Positions 24,196-33,963 of a DNA stretch of 64,000 nucleotides are shown here, in pieces; position 1 is the stretch's first letter; each line of letters begins with the position of its first letter. Location: positions 1-64,000 of the IMG/VR virus record IMGVR_UViG_3300046450_001953; one strand, written 5' to 3'. The position numbers and the translations under genes are program-made. The notes under the pieces are model-generated. The model was not told the DNA's origin and searched no databases. It worked only from the letters and a program-made list of their open reading frames with translations. Source of the stretch: a virus.

Positions 24196-24914
24196 ACGAT
24201 CAAATAAAGAAAAAAAGAAAAAAGAAATCAAAAATATATTTTGGAAAAGATACTGAAAACGCAATAATTGAATATAATAAAACCGAGTGTGTAGATAAAA
24301 GAAATCAGATATATAATGAGGGCATATCATATGCGTTTGATAAACTAGCTGAGAATATATTAAATACATTTAAGTTTTCGTATTTTCAATGTAGTCACAT
24401 GGAGGTACAACAAGAGGTTGTTAGTAACTTGGTAAGTCAGATACATAAATATAAACCAGACAACGGCAAGGCATTTTCATACTTCAGTATCATTGCAAAG
24501 AATTTTTTAATATTATATAACAATGGTAATTATAGAAAATTCAAGAAACATGTGAGTGTGGATGACGAAGAGAGTCCAAATGTAGATTTGGAGTTAAGTT
24601 CACTTCCCACAAATCCTACGAACAAAAAGGAAATATCCGAGTTTTTTAAACTTATGCTTAATTATTGGGACGGCAATATAGAAAAGTTTTTCAAAAAAGA
24701 AGCTGAATTAAAAATCGCATATGCAGTCCTAGAGATATTTAGAAATTCTGATAGAATAGAAAACTTTAATAAAAAGGCCCTGTACCTATATATCCGTGAG
24801 ATGACAAATTGTAAAACTCAAAATATTACAAAGGTTGTCAATAAGATGAAGGATATGCAAAAGAAAATTCAAGTTGAGTATAAGGAAACCGGTGATGTAA
24901 AAAATGATTATTAG
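24192..24914 (+). CDS. gp55: Late-transcription sigma factor, gp55-like
   Basis: The 240-residue protein is basic at the N terminus (KKKRKKKSKIYFGKDTENAI) and contains HKYKPDNGKAFSYFSIIAKNFL, which resembles the sigma region 2 helix retained in T4 gp55 and its marine homologues, after a helix pair around EVQQEVVSNLVSQI. gp55 replaces host sigma on RNA polymerase and recognises TATAAATA late promoters. It lacks a -35-binding region 4, as expected. Candidate target boxes lie at 46009, 48141 and 48155. The gene overlaps the membrane protein gene before it. Confidence 0.8.
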   Translation: MNDQIKKKRKKKSKIYFGKDTENAIIEYNKTECVDKRNQIYNEGISYAFDKLAENILNTFKFSYFQCSHMEVQQEVVSNLVSQIHKYKPDNGKAFSYFSIIAKNFLILYNNGNYRKFKKHVSVDDEESPNVDLELSSLPTNPTNKKEISEFFKLMLNYWDGNIEKFFKKEAELKIAYAVLEIFRNSDRIENFNKKALYLYIREMTNCKTQNITKVVNKMKDMQKKIQVEYKETGDVKNDY

Positions 24915-24953
24915 TAACTTCTATAAAAAATATGTATATTCATATTTATATTT

Positions 24954-25367
24954 ATGGACACTGATAAAGAAATTTTCGCCGGAAAAACATTTGCATCATT
25001 AGCAAAGGATATATATTTTAACTCATCAAGGAAATCAGCACAGATCGATCAACTAATCAAGGATCTGAGGCAGATGATAAAGGATGCAGGAAGTGCAACC
25101 GTCATCGCCCCCATGATAAAGGATTATATAGATGTGTCTATTAAAAACGATGATCAACTGGTTAAATTGTCAGCCGTCTTACAGAGATATCTGAGTGGTG
25201 GTGCTGGGGGTGACCCTTCGGCCGATGGAGCGGGTTCTGGGTTAACCGATTCCGAAAAAGAAGAACTACTTAATAGTGTAAAACTGGAAGTAGACGAACT
25301 TAAAAAAGCAGAGTCTGAAATTATTGTTGACCTAGATAGTTTGCAAAAAAAGAAGAGCAATAAATAA
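24954..25367 (+). CDS. Baseplate-region hypothetical protein
   Basis: The 137-residue protein begins MDTDKEIFAGKTFASLAKDI and contains a helical DQLIKDLRQMIKDAG segment, a Gly/Ala-rich linker (residues about 83-97) and a Glu/Lys-rich C-terminal helix. Its stop is immediately followed by the ATG of the gp5-like gene. I recall related helical proteins in the same place in marine T4-like phages but no function. The ATG sits inside an AT-only leader (TATATTTATG) without a Shine-Dalgarno sequence. Confidence 0.6.
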   Translation: MDTDKEIFAGKTFASLAKDIYFNSSRKSAQIDQLIKDLRQMIKDAGSATVIAPMIKDYIDVSIKNDDQLVKLSAVLQRYLSGGAGGDPSADGAGSGLTDSEKEELLNSVKLEVDELKKAESEIIVDLDSLQKKKSNK

Positions 25368-26459
25368 ATGGCGTATACAACCAAACAAACTAAGACGAAT
25401 ACCCGTGAAACTTTAAAAAGTGAGCTCACCACATCTCGTAAGTCTCACTTAACCAAACCAGATGCAAGTTTTTTCTATGAACTTGAGGCCGCCGTGGTAG
25501 TTGATGTTATTCGCGACGAAACACACCCCGTCTTTACGGCAATGGGTCCAATATCACCGACCGTGGAGCGATCAACCTGGCCAGACGGATATAACAACCC
25601 CAACACACCAGACTATTCTTGGATAGGTCGTGCCAGGGTCAGATTGATAAATAGTCAAGAACAGACCCCCGTTGACCACCTTGATTGGGTAACTCCGGGA
25701 GAAACCGGTATAGTTGAATATCCACTTGTAAATGAAGTTGTCATAATTTCACGTTATATGGGTAGATTTTATTATACCCGTAGATTAAACTCTCGGAATT
25801 TTATTAATAATAGTGCAGACTTCCAACACGAACATAGATACGGGATGCAAAACGGAGTAACGGCCGAAACAAGTCCTGGATCACTATCAGGTGCACTAAA
25901 TAAATCAGATCTGTGGCCTGACACAAACCAGTATGGTGGTTCTGACGGCTCCAAACCATACTTAGGAAAATACTTCAAGGCAAACAACAAGGTTCGACCT
26001 CTGAAACACTTTGAGGGGGATACGATTATTCAAAGTAGACATGGAAGTAGTATAAGGTTCGGGTGCTTCGAAAACGATCCGTCAATTGATGTTGGAACTG
26101 ACCTCGGATACGGGGAGTCCTATGCCGACAATTTGGGAAACCCCAGTATATTGATTAGAAATCGTCAACGTAAAACAACAGAACCAGAAAAAGCATTTCA
26201 ATATAATATACTGGAACACATAAATGAAGATGGGGGTTCTATTGAACTTACATCCGGCCGAACTGTTTCAAAGTTCGTGTCAACAGTAACTCACACATAT
26301 GATAATGTAAGTTATCCGAGACGTGGTTGTGTTTACAAAACATTTGGAGGTCTGGAATATTTACGACAAAGCAAGGTGGGTATTGGAAGTGATCCAAACT
26401 ATGTACGAGTTGACTCTGCTACACGAATCGCAAGACCAGGTGAGGGAAGAATTAATTAG
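25368..26459 (+). CDS. gp5: Baseplate hub protein, gp5-like (OB-fold type)
   Basis: The 363-residue protein has an N-terminal segment near residues 40-140 (IGRARVRLIN, TGIVEYPLVNEVVIISRYMG, FYYTRRLN) with the pattern of the OB domain of phage gp5/VgrG-type hub proteins, and later FEGDTIIQSRHGSSIRFGCF, NPSILIRNRQR and EDGGSIELTS, the beta-helix-type spike repeats. It lacks the lysozyme domain of T4 gp5, as in other marine T4-likes. It would form the central hub and spike. Gene order here (hub, spike partner, gp25, gp6) supports the call. Confidence 0.7.
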   Translation: MAYTTKQTKTNTRETLKSELTTSRKSHLTKPDASFFYELEAAVVVDVIRDETHPVFTAMGPISPTVERSTWPDGYNNPNTPDYSWIGRARVRLINSQEQTPVDHLDWVTPGETGIVEYPLVNEVVIISRYMGRFYYTRRLNSRNFINNSADFQHEHRYGMQNGVTAETSPGSLSGALNKSDLWPDTNQYGGSDGSKPYLGKYFKANNKVRPLKHFEGDTIIQSRHGSSIRFGCFENDPSIDVGTDLGYGESYADNLGNPSILIRNRQRKTTEPEKAFQYNILEHINEDGGSIELTSGRTVSKFVSTVTHTYDNVSYPRRGCVYKTFGGLEYLRQSKVGIGSDPNYVRVDSATRIARPGEGRIN

Positions 26460-26461
26460 AT

Positions 26462-29152
26462 ATGTCAAAGAAAACTTCAGATTGTAAATCGTGTGAAGAG
26501 AACCGCAACAACTCTCTTCCGCAACGAGATGTAGCATCATATGCATCCTCGGGAAACATATCAGGTGCACTCACCGCATCCTTCGGTCTTGCGGTAGACC
26601 CCAATACGGCCGGCAAACTAGGAACTCGTCTTGGTGGCAAACCTGCTGGACAACTAATGTCGTTTATAGAAACTCCGGGTAGCAACAAACAAAAGAGATC
26701 AATGTCAGACACTCAGAAAAAGAAACATTTAATCAACTCGGTTGGGTTGGGAAATTTTTCATTAAATTCTACATTTGAGTCCGGCCTCGTCAGTTCTATT
26801 TCCGGAGCAAGAGGAGAGTCTTCGGGATTTCTGGGTAACAACAAGACAGGTGCATCGTTAATGGCCGCATCTGCTCTTGGTATTGATGTTCCGGGTGGAG
26901 ATATGCTCGGCATAGGCCCTGGTGATTCTTCGATGTTTAAGGTATTTAAGTTGGCTGCATTTGGACTAAAACTTTTGTGTGCGGGCCTAAAAGGAACTAA
27001 GCGGGGCCCTGGAGGATATAACTCGGATACAGAAGAGTCACTAGGTTTATTGTTGACCCTTGGTATAAATTTAGATTTATTTGATAGACTAAAGTCAATA
27101 TTTGACAAACTGAAAAATCTTAAATTTAATTTTTCAAGTTTTGATTTGGGTGACCTAAATATAGCAAATGTTTTATTTAACTTGTGTGATTGGGTGGAAA
27201 ACATGGAATATGGTTCGAATACAATTGATACCTTTAGAAAATCCTTTGCCGGTGGTTTGACGAACAAGGCCCTGACTGAGTCGGTTGGTAAGAAGTTAAT
27301 AGGGGCCGGCACATACGACACACACGCCAGAAATGACTTCGGGTTTGACCAACAATTTAAATCAATCGCAGGTGACATTGGTGCGTTAAAGTGTGATGCA
27401 TGTAATTTAGGAAAAACCGATATAATCATTGCCCAAGGAAACAAAGATTTGGTTAACCTTGAGTTTGATGCAAGGACGGGGCTGCAAAGAGAAACCGGCT
27501 GGGACAAGAACACCACAACCAAAACACCAATTTCTGAAGGGGAGATCAATAAAATATCAGACACAGAGAAATCTCCGTTTAACCAACCCGTCACACAAAA
27601 AGAAATTGATGAGTATGTTCCCTCTGCGTCAGAGCAGTCCGTGTTAAAGGATTTATCCTCACGAGAAAAAAAGAGTTTTATTAAAGAAAATGTCCGTGCT
27701 AAAAAACAAATAGAGCAAATGAAGTCGAAACGGAAATCGTCTACCAAACCCAAACTTGGTGTAGCAGACAACTTAACAAAACCTGTCCTCGCCGGAGCAG
27801 ACACACTTCAAGTAAATGATCCAACGCAGTTTTGGGAAGGGTCCTGGTCAGTGCTTGACGAAGGAACGGCCGCTGAAGAATGCATCGAGAGAGATGGGTA
27901 TGGTTCACTAAAACTTAAAAATCCACTCCAAAAAAATCATGCAGCGGGTTCGACACTGTCACCCCCGTCCTTAGATTGCCAATTGTCAAGTGATATAAAA
28001 TCTGATTATTCTAAAAAATCAATATCTACGCAAGTAGATGATATAAAGAATAAAGTAGACACCCCATCCGCGGATACAATAACCAAACCAAATATTAAAT
28101 CCGTAGAAGACCACCTCGGCATAAAAAAAGAAGAACAGCTGGCACAAATAGAATCATCCATGTCGGAAATGAAGACTAAACTTCCAACTGAACAAATGTC
28201 AACCAAGTTCGGTAAGAAACCAACAACAAGTTCAGATCTTCAATCTCAAATAAAAAACGATGCCAAGGCTTCCCACGATTTTACGGAATCAACGAGCAAA
28301 CAGATTGGAACTCCGGGAGTTTCATATGAAACGGAAAACAAAAGTATAGTTTATGACACGTATACTGACGAAGATGGTAGTATAAAAGAAGATACCTATG
28401 AACAAAATGAAAATAAAGAGTTTGAAAAAACTAAAAGCAAAACAAAATTTAAGAAACCAGTGGGAGGTCCACCCGCCGCAGAAGATGCGGATGAAGTAAC
28501 CTCGTTTCACACAGGAGAAACTATTACGAAAGAAGAATTAAAAGGAACTGTCCTTGAAGGTGCGGACTTAAATGCAGTGAGTTTATTACACCCCAACGAT
28601 CTTGAGAATTTAAAAGACACAGAGGAGGTTAACAAAGTACTTGCTGATGCAGACAAAGTCCATACCGAAAAATTTGAAACGGAGATAGAAAAGACGGAAA
28701 ACAAGGTACTGGAACAACAGAGTGGTGGAATAATATTCGGAGTGCAACTTCCCACGACATTAAACGGTAATCAAATCGTAATGAACTCGGAGAGGATACT
28801 AATTTCAGCAAAGACACAAGAAATGGGTTTATTTTCCAAGAGAAAGTTTTTTATTACAACGGATGATGAGATAACAATGAATTGCAAGCAACGATTTGTT
28901 GTAAAATCAGACCGTCATGCATCGTTTGAAGCACCAACTGTACATTTGGGTCTATACACCACAAGAAACCACCCAACACTAAAAGGAGATTGTACAAAGT
29001 GGTGGTTGGACGATTTATGCGATTGGTTGGCCGGCCATTCACACAATGACCCCTACGTAACGACAGGAACTCCGGTTCAACAGGGAAGCTTAGCAGCTTT
29101 AAAAGCAAGAACCCCAACTTTATTGAGTGAACGGATATTTATATCTGGATAG
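26462..29152 (+). CDS. Large baseplate/spike-associated structural protein
   Basis: The 896-residue protein has a Cys-containing head (SDCKSCEENR), an Ala/Gly/Ser-rich N-terminal third with hydrophobic helices, a long Lys/Glu-rich disordered or helical middle (residues about 350-740), and a beta-helix-like C terminus: GNQIVMNSERILISAK, KRKFFITTDDEITMN, RFVVKSDRHASFEAP. That end resembles the C-terminal repeats of gp5 spikes. It starts two bases after the gp5-like stop. I see no enzyme motif. It may be the second spike or hub subunit, or a tape-measure-like linker. Confidence 0.6.
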   Translation: MSKKTSDCKSCEENRNNSLPQRDVASYASSGNISGALTASFGLAVDPNTAGKLGTRLGGKPAGQLMSFIETPGSNKQKRSMSDTQKKKHLINSVGLGNFSLNSTFESGLVSSISGARGESSGFLGNNKTGASLMAASALGIDVPGGDMLGIGPGDSSMFKVFKLAAFGLKLLCAGLKGTKRGPGGYNSDTEESLGLLLTLGINLDLFDRLKSIFDKLKNLKFNFSSFDLGDLNIANVLFNLCDWVENMEYGSNTIDTFRKSFAGGLTNKALTESVGKKLIGAGTYDTHARNDFGFDQQFKSIAGDIGALKCDACNLGKTDIIIAQGNKDLVNLEFDARTGLQRETGWDKNTTTKTPISEGEINKISDTEKSPFNQPVTQKEIDEYVPSASEQSVLKDLSSREKKSFIKENVRAKKQIEQMKSKRKSSTKPKLGVADNLTKPVLAGADTLQVNDPTQFWEGSWSVLDEGTAAEECIERDGYGSLKLKNPLQKNHAAGSTLSPPSLDCQLSSDIKSDYSKKSISTQVDDIKNKVDTPSADTITKPNIKSVEDHLGIKKEEQLAQIESSMSEMKTKLPTEQMSTKFGKKPTTSSDLQSQIKNDAKASHDFTESTSKQIGTPGVSYETENKSIVYDTYTDEDGSIKEDTYEQNENKEFEKTKSKTKFKKPVGGPPAAEDADEVTSFHTGETITKEELKGTVLEGADLNAVSLLHPNDLENLKDTEEVNKVLADADKVHTEKFETEIEKTENKVLEQQSGGIIFGVQLPTTLNGNQIVMNSERILISAKTQEMGLFSKRKFFITTDDEITMNCKQRFVVKSDRHASFEAPTVHLGLYTTRNHPTLKGDCTKWWLDDLCDWLAGHSHNDPYVTTGTPVQQGSLAALKARTPTLLSERIFISG

Positions 29153-29167
29153 AAAGGTTATATATAC

Positions 29168-29581
29168 ATGAAAAAATTAGAATTAGTTAAAATAATAAGG
29201 TCCGCCGTTCGGCAGGAACTAAACGCGTCGTTACCCAAGATAGTGGCGGAAATATTATCATCGTCTCTCGGGCCCAATGAGTCCAGTCCAGTAGAACTTG
29301 TAAAAGAAGCTCTTCGGACTGAAACCAAGGTGTCTCCCGTAAAAAAGAAACCTGCGACCAAACGATATAGTAATCACGAAGCACTAAACCAAGTATTAAA
29401 CGAAACTGTGGGTGGAATTCCTACAGAGGGCCCACGGGTAGGTGAAGAACCCCAACTCACCGATCTCCAAGGTCAGGCGGTTGATGCCGACTCGTTGCCA
29501 GACCACCTAACAGCTGCACTAACACGAAACTACTCAGATGTTTTAAAATTAGTAGATAAAAAACGAGGAACGGTTGCATGA
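29168..29581 (+). CDS. Small baseplate-cluster hypothetical protein
   Basis: The 137-residue protein begins MKKLELVKIIRSAVRQELNAS, a helix, and continues Pro/Ser-rich, ending with TAALTRNYSDVLKLVDKKR. An AAGG lies ten bases before the ATG and its stop overlaps the gp25 start by four bases. The position between hub genes and gp25 suggests a baseplate assembly factor. No family is recognised. Confidence 0.6.
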   Translation: MKKLELVKIIRSAVRQELNASLPKIVAEILSSSLGPNESSPVELVKEALRTETKVSPVKKKPATKRYSNHEALNQVLNETVGGIPTEGPRVGEEPQLTDLQGQAVDADSLPDHLTAALTRNYSDVLKLVDKKRGTVA

Positions 29582-29964
29582 ACAGAGATGTTCCAGTAGG
29601 GATAATGCTTCCATATACCCGCGGCAACTCGGGTTACTTTCAACAGACATATTCCGACATCGAGCGCGCTCACACAAATCTAAAAATGTTATTAATGACT
29701 GCAAAGGGTGAGCGTCCCATGATGCCCACCTATGGAAGTGATTTAAGAAGTCTTTTATTTAATCCGGGTGAAGATGAGTATGATGGACTCCTGGTGGATG
29801 CGGTACATGAGGCAGCGGACAAATGGATGCCTGAGATATCAGTTATTTCGGTTAGTGTCGATAGAGAGATAGATACTGCACCAAACACCGCGGTTTTATA
29901 TATTACATTTATTATTTTATCAATTCCCGGATCACGGGAAGAACTTGAACTGGAGGTTTCATAA
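29578..29964 (+). CDS. gp25: Baseplate wedge protein gp25
   Basis: The 128-residue protein matches gp25/GpW family size and pattern: IMLPYTRGNSGYFQQTYS, then KMLLMTAKGERPMMPTYGSDLRSLLF, then a helix ADKWMPEISV with SVSVDREID. The ERPM.P.YGS..R..LF core is diagnostic. gp25 is part of the wedge core that links to gp6 and gp53. It is coupled to the genes on both sides. Confidence 0.93.
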   Translation: MNRDVPVGIMLPYTRGNSGYFQQTYSDIERAHTNLKMLLMTAKGERPMMPTYGSDLRSLLFNPGEDEYDGLLVDAVHEAADKWMPEISVISVSVDREIDTAPNTAVLYITFIILSIPGSREELELEVS

Positions 29965-29965
29965 A

Positions 29966-31936
29966 ATGGCCAATGATTTATATACAAATTCTGGTGTGGG
30001 TGGAAAAGATATAAATTACACAGGTAAGGACTTCAATTCCTTTCGTGAGAATTTAATAGAATATGCCAAGTCGTACTATTCATCCACATATAAAGATTTC
30101 AGTGAAAACTCATCCGGTATGATGTTTATAGAACTGGCCAGCTATGTGGGAGATGTTCTGTCCTACTATATTGATCATCAGTTCAAAGAGGGGTTTCTAC
30201 AATATTCATCCGAACGAAAAAATATAATCAACCTTGCAAACTATCTGGGGTATAAGATAAGAACTTCGGTGGCCGCAACAACCGAAATTGAAGTGTTTCA
30301 ACTGGTTCCGTCAAAAATAGGAAAATCCTCCCATGCCGAACCCGACTTTAGGTTTGCATTAAACATACAGGAAGGCCTCGAGATTTCATCAAGTGATGGC
30401 CAGTCCCCTCCGTTTAGAACAACTAAGCAAATAAATTTTAACGAAACGACTGACTTTTCTCCGCGGGAGGTGAGTGTATATGAAAGAGACGACGTCGGCC
30501 AACCAACGTTTTACTTGCTCAAAAAGACTGCACTTGCAAGTGCAGGAACACTACAAACCAAGACGGTAACTGTTGGTGAATCAAGTGAGTTTTATGAAGT
30601 CACCCTCTCCGACACGAATGTAATAGAGGTCTTGTCGGTAACAGACTCCGATGGAAATATATATTATGAAGTCCCCTATCTGGCTCAGGACACGGTTCCA
30701 GTAGAAGAATCAAATAATTACAAAAACAACCCCATTTATTCAAAATTTGCCGATTCGGTCCCCCACATACTTAGATACATAAAAACATCTCGTAGATTCA
30801 TAACAATTGTAAACCCCGACAATACAACTACACTGGAGTTTGGTGCTGGTAGTGATAAGTTCGATGACGAAATAATAATTCCCAGTATAAATAATTTGGG
30901 AAAGACTTTACACACATCAAAAAACTTTGAGAATGCCATAGATCCAAGCAACTTCCTCAAGTCGAATAGTTATGGTTCGGCCCCATCAAACACAAATTTA
31001 ACAATTAAATATTATGTGGGTGGTGGAATTGAGTCAAATATCTCAGCAAATACACTAAATACAATTCAATCAGTAGTTTTCTCAGAAAGTACCGAGTATC
31101 TAGACATATCCGAAAGAAAAGCATTTGATACAATAAAAAGTAGTCTCCGTGTAAACAACCCACTTCCTGGTATAGGTGGTAAATCGGCCGAGACGGATGA
31201 AGAAATCAGACAAAACGGACTCGCTTCATTTTCATCACAACAACGTGCAGTCACTCGGGATGACTATGTAATCCGGGCAATGTCAATGCCCCCCAAATTT
31301 GGAAGCATTGCCAAGGCGTATGTTTCCAAGGATGGAATACTTGACACCCGATCCCAGACTAATATTTTCAAGCAAGCATTTGCCGATGATGCGAAAGTCA
31401 CTCCTAATGGAATGAATGTGGTTTATGGAGAACTCAACAACCCACTTGCTATCAATTTATATGTATTGTCATATGATAACAACAAATACTTAATTCCCCC
31501 CAACGAACTTATTCTTAAGAACCTAAAGACTTATCTAAGTAAATACAGAATACTCACAGATGGTGTTAATATAACAAACGCATTCATCATAAACTTTGGT
31601 ATTAATTTTGAAATATCAACATTTCACAATTTTAACAAAAAAGAAGTATTGCTTAACTGCATCACGCAACTTTCTGATTTGTTTACTATTGATAAAATTT
31701 CAATAATGCAACCCATAGAAATTGGTGAAATTGAATTGACATTATCAAATGTTGCAGGTGTACGGTCGGTTGTTGATGTTGAGGTTATAAATCGTAATAT
31801 AGAAGATGGGGAATATTCTGAAAACGAGTATGACATCACAGGAGCAACTGTTGGAAAAACAATATACCCATCTATGGACCCGTCCATATTTGAGTTAAAA
31901 TATCCCGACAGAGATATAACTGGGAGAGTAATATAA
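29966..31936 (+). CDS. gp6: Baseplate wedge protein gp6 (baseplate J family)
   Basis: The product is 656 residues from the ATG at 29966; an upstream start at 29945 would overlap gp25. N-terminal FIELASYVGDVLSYYID and NIINLANYLGYKIR are the usual J-family opening, and QQRAVTRDDYVIRAMSMPPKFGSIAKAYV is the conserved core motif near residue 430. The C terminus has VEVINRNIEDG. gp6 forms the ring of the baseplate inner wedge. The stop overlaps the next start (TAATG). Confidence 0.93.
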   Translation: MANDLYTNSGVGGKDINYTGKDFNSFRENLIEYAKSYYSSTYKDFSENSSGMMFIELASYVGDVLSYYIDHQFKEGFLQYSSERKNIINLANYLGYKIRTSVAATTEIEVFQLVPSKIGKSSHAEPDFRFALNIQEGLEISSSDGQSPPFRTTKQINFNETTDFSPREVSVYERDDVGQPTFYLLKKTALASAGTLQTKTVTVGESSEFYEVTLSDTNVIEVLSVTDSDGNIYYEVPYLAQDTVPVEESNNYKNNPIYSKFADSVPHILRYIKTSRRFITIVNPDNTTTLEFGAGSDKFDDEIIIPSINNLGKTLHTSKNFENAIDPSNFLKSNSYGSAPSNTNLTIKYYVGGGIESNISANTLNTIQSVVFSESTEYLDISERKAFDTIKSSLRVNNPLPGIGGKSAETDEEIRQNGLASFSSQQRAVTRDDYVIRAMSMPPKFGSIAKAYVSKDGILDTRSQTNIFKQAFADDAKVTPNGMNVVYGELNNPLAINLYVLSYDNNKYLIPPNELILKNLKTYLSKYRILTDGVNITNAFIINFGINFEISTFHNFNKKEVLLNCITQLSDLFTIDKISIMQPIEIGEIELTLSNVAGVRSVVDVEVINRNIEDGEYSENEYDITGATVGKTIYPSMDPSIFELKYPDRDITGRVI

Positions 31937-33378
31937 TGATAAAGTTTATATATCCAGATAAAGATTGTACAATTTATAGCAACTCCACCCGACTAAATAC
32001 GGGTGCAGATGAGATTGTGGAAATAACGGCTGATTTCACCCCAACCCATGGACCAATCATATCAAGAACCCTCATCAGTTTCCAACAAGAAGATTTAGTA
32101 AAATTCAAAAAACTCGGTGCGAGGTTTGTTTTAAAACTCAAGGTGGTTAGTAGTCTTGAACTGGATCATGTATGCGAAATAGAAGCATATCCAGTTTCCG
32201 AGAGTTGGCAAGAGGGCAAAGGCCGATTCGCGGATGCCGAGCATACATATCCGGGTGCAACATGGATACATAGAAATGAAGCTCAGACGAGGTGGAGTGT
32301 TGACAAAGCAATTGAAATAGCCGGCGGTGGTGGTGCGTGGTTTTCGTCAGTTAAAAATACAGAATCTGGGGAAGATGTTACTATAAGTAAATCCCACAAA
32401 CTTAATAAGGTCACATCCGATGTGGAACTTGATATAACGACATTTGTACATTACTGGATCTCTGGTTCAATTGAGAACCACGGAATTTTATTAAAATTTA
32501 AAGATGATACAAAATCTAGATCAGGAAATATTAAGTTTTTCTCATCAAACACAAACACGATATATTCACCATATGTTGAGGTGGCGATATTTGATTATGA
32601 ATTTAATCCATATATTGAACAACCGGTGACAATTAAGTCCCTGACCCCCGATTCTCTTGATACTACGGGTTCTCTTGACACCGGTTCTCTTGATACTACG
32701 GGTTCTCTTGACACCGGTTCTCTTGATACTACGGGTTCTCTTGACACCGGTTCTCTTGATACTACGGGTTCTCTTGACACCGGTTCTCTTGATACGGGTT
32801 CTCTTGATACGGGTTCTCTTGATACTACGGGTTCTCTTGATACTACGGGTTCTCTTGACACCGGTTCTCTTGACACCGGTTCTCTTGATACGGGTTCTCT
32901 TGACACCGGTTCTCTTGATACGGGTTCTCTTGACACCGGTTCTCTTGATACTGGCTCTCTAGAGTCAACATCGGTGGAAACTATATTATCACCCGACTTA
33001 ATTCAACTGAACTCGGAAAATATATCAATGTCAATTGGTGATATTAAAAACAAATATCCAAAAAATCAAATAGAAAAAATGAGAGTGGGTATCCGGGATA
33101 TGTTTCCAAAAAAGAAGTTTTCCAACCGAATGAGATATGCTTCAAATAATTTTGTAGAGGAATCCCTATATTACTCCGTCAGAGATGCAGAAACTGAGGA
33201 GGTAATCATAGACCACTCTGAATATACAAAAATCTCATGTGATACCCAGGGGCATTACTTTATATTTGATTTCAGTTGCTTGAGTCGCGGCCGCCTGTAT
33301 AAATTTTTATTAAAATACCGAGGCCTCGGCGTAGAAAAGACATTCACAGACGATAGAACTTTTATGATAGTGAGTTAA
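31936..33378 (+). CDS. Virion fibre-like protein with SLDT(T)G repeats
   Basis: The 480-residue protein starts with a DNRLRE-like beta domain (residues about 1-215: KDCTIYSNSTRLNTGADEIV, ISRTLISFQ and an insert WQEGKGRFADAE). A tract of 19 tandem SLDTTG or SLDTG units follows (DNA 32653-32955), then a C-terminal domain of about 140 residues rich in Arg and Phe. The repeat should be an extended beta or flexible linker. The gene lies directly after gp6, so it is probably a peripheral baseplate protein. The nucleotide identity of the repeats suggests recent expansion. Confidence 0.65.
   Translation: MIKFIYPDKDCTIYSNSTRLNTGADEIVEITADFTPTHGPIISRTLISFQQEDLVKFKKLGARFVLKLKVVSSLELDHVCEIEAYPVSESWQEGKGRFADAEHTYPGATWIHRNEAQTRWSVDKAIEIAGGGGAWFSSVKNTESGEDVTISKSHKLNKVTSDVELDITTFVHYWISGSIENHGILLKFKDDTKSRSGNIKFFSSNTNTIYSPYVEVAIFDYEFNPYIEQPVTIKSLTPDSLDTTGSLDTGSLDTTGSLDTGSLDTTGSLDTGSLDTTGSLDTGSLDTGSLDTGSLDTTGSLDTTGSLDTGSLDTGSLDTGSLDTGSLDTGSLDTGSLDTGSLESTSVETILSPDLIQLNSENISMSIGDIKNKYPKNQIEKMRVGIRDMFPKKKFSNRMRYASNNFVEESLYYSVRDAETEEVIIDHSEYTKISCDTQGHYFIFDFSCLSRGRLYKFLLKYRGLGVEKTFTDDRTFMIVS
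32653..32955 (+). repeat. Minisatellite of 15/18-bp units encoding SLDTG/SLDTTG
   Basis: The 303 bases comprise 19 units: six of 18 bases (TCTCTTGATACTACGGGT) and thirteen of 15 bases (TCTCTTGACACCGGT or TCTCTTGATACGGGT), in partly alternating order. The first eight units form four copies of a 33-base pair. All sizes keep the frame. The reverse strand carries a spurious open frame. Confidence 0.92.
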
Positions 33379-33380
33379 TT

Positions 33381-33950
33381 ATGAACACCAACATCCCAAA
33401 TTACATAAAAGTATACGACCTAGATCAGTCCGATTTATTGGATGTGCTTGCGGGTGGAGATATAAATGAAAATATTGATTCCACTGGTAACCATATCATA
33501 GATGCCAGTAAAGACGACATCTCCAATTCTCTAATAAAAATAACACAATCTCGTATGGAGTTCGATGATGGTAAAATTGAACAAAACTATAACACAATGT
33601 TCACGGAATTCACAAACAACCTTCCGTCAGCGGACCTTGATTTAATGATTGAAGATGACATTCAGAGTGTAAGTGACAATCAACTTCGGAGAGAGGCCGT
33701 TCTGGAAACTCAGATTGATGAATTATCCAAGATTTTGGAACAGGAGGCACATCAGAACACTAAGGTAAAAGAAGATGCCGAGGAAACTTACAACGCCATG
33801 CGGGCCGTTATAATTGAGCAAAGAATTAAAAACAACGAAGGAAGCTCCGAATCCGACTTCACCGGTGCATTTCCGTTCTTACCAAAAGAAGCACCCTCGG
33901 CACCTGACACCTCATACGATCCCGCACCATTCGCGGCAAAACCTACATAA
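33381..33950 (+). CDS. Baseplate-cluster hypothetical protein with coiled coil
   Basis: The 189-residue acidic protein begins MNTNIPNYIKVYDLDQSDLL. Residues about 108-152 (EAVLETQIDELSKILEQEA through NAMRAVIIEQRIKN) should be coiled coil. The end is Pro/Ala-rich. The start ATG is three bases after the preceding stop. Position next to gp6 and the giant protein suggests a small wedge or connector component. I see no clear gp53 similarity. Confidence 0.55.
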   Translation: MNTNIPNYIKVYDLDQSDLLDVLAGGDINENIDSTGNHIIDASKDDISNSLIKITQSRMEFDDGKIEQNYNTMFTEFTNNLPSADLDLMIEDDIQSVSDNQLRREAVLETQIDELSKILEQEAHQNTKVKEDAEETYNAMRAVIIEQRIKNNEGSSESDFTGAFPFLPKEAPSAPDTSYDPAPFAAKPT

Positions 33951-33963
33951 AAAATAAAGGGTT

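Noticed and set aside
26713-27804. A 363-codon minus-strand open frame
   Set aside because: It lies wholly inside the coupled plus-strand structural gene, is Ser/Phe/Leu-rich in the manner of antisense frames and has no motif.
32653-32955. Regular repeats considered as a CRISPR array
   Set aside because: There are no unique spacers; the units abut directly, are 15/18 bases and keep a reading frame.
32595-32962. Open frames on both strands reading SREPV or ILRVLLTPV repeats
   Set aside because: They are shadows of the SLDT(T)G repeat. The plus frame in the gene at 31936 is flanked by folded-looking domains.
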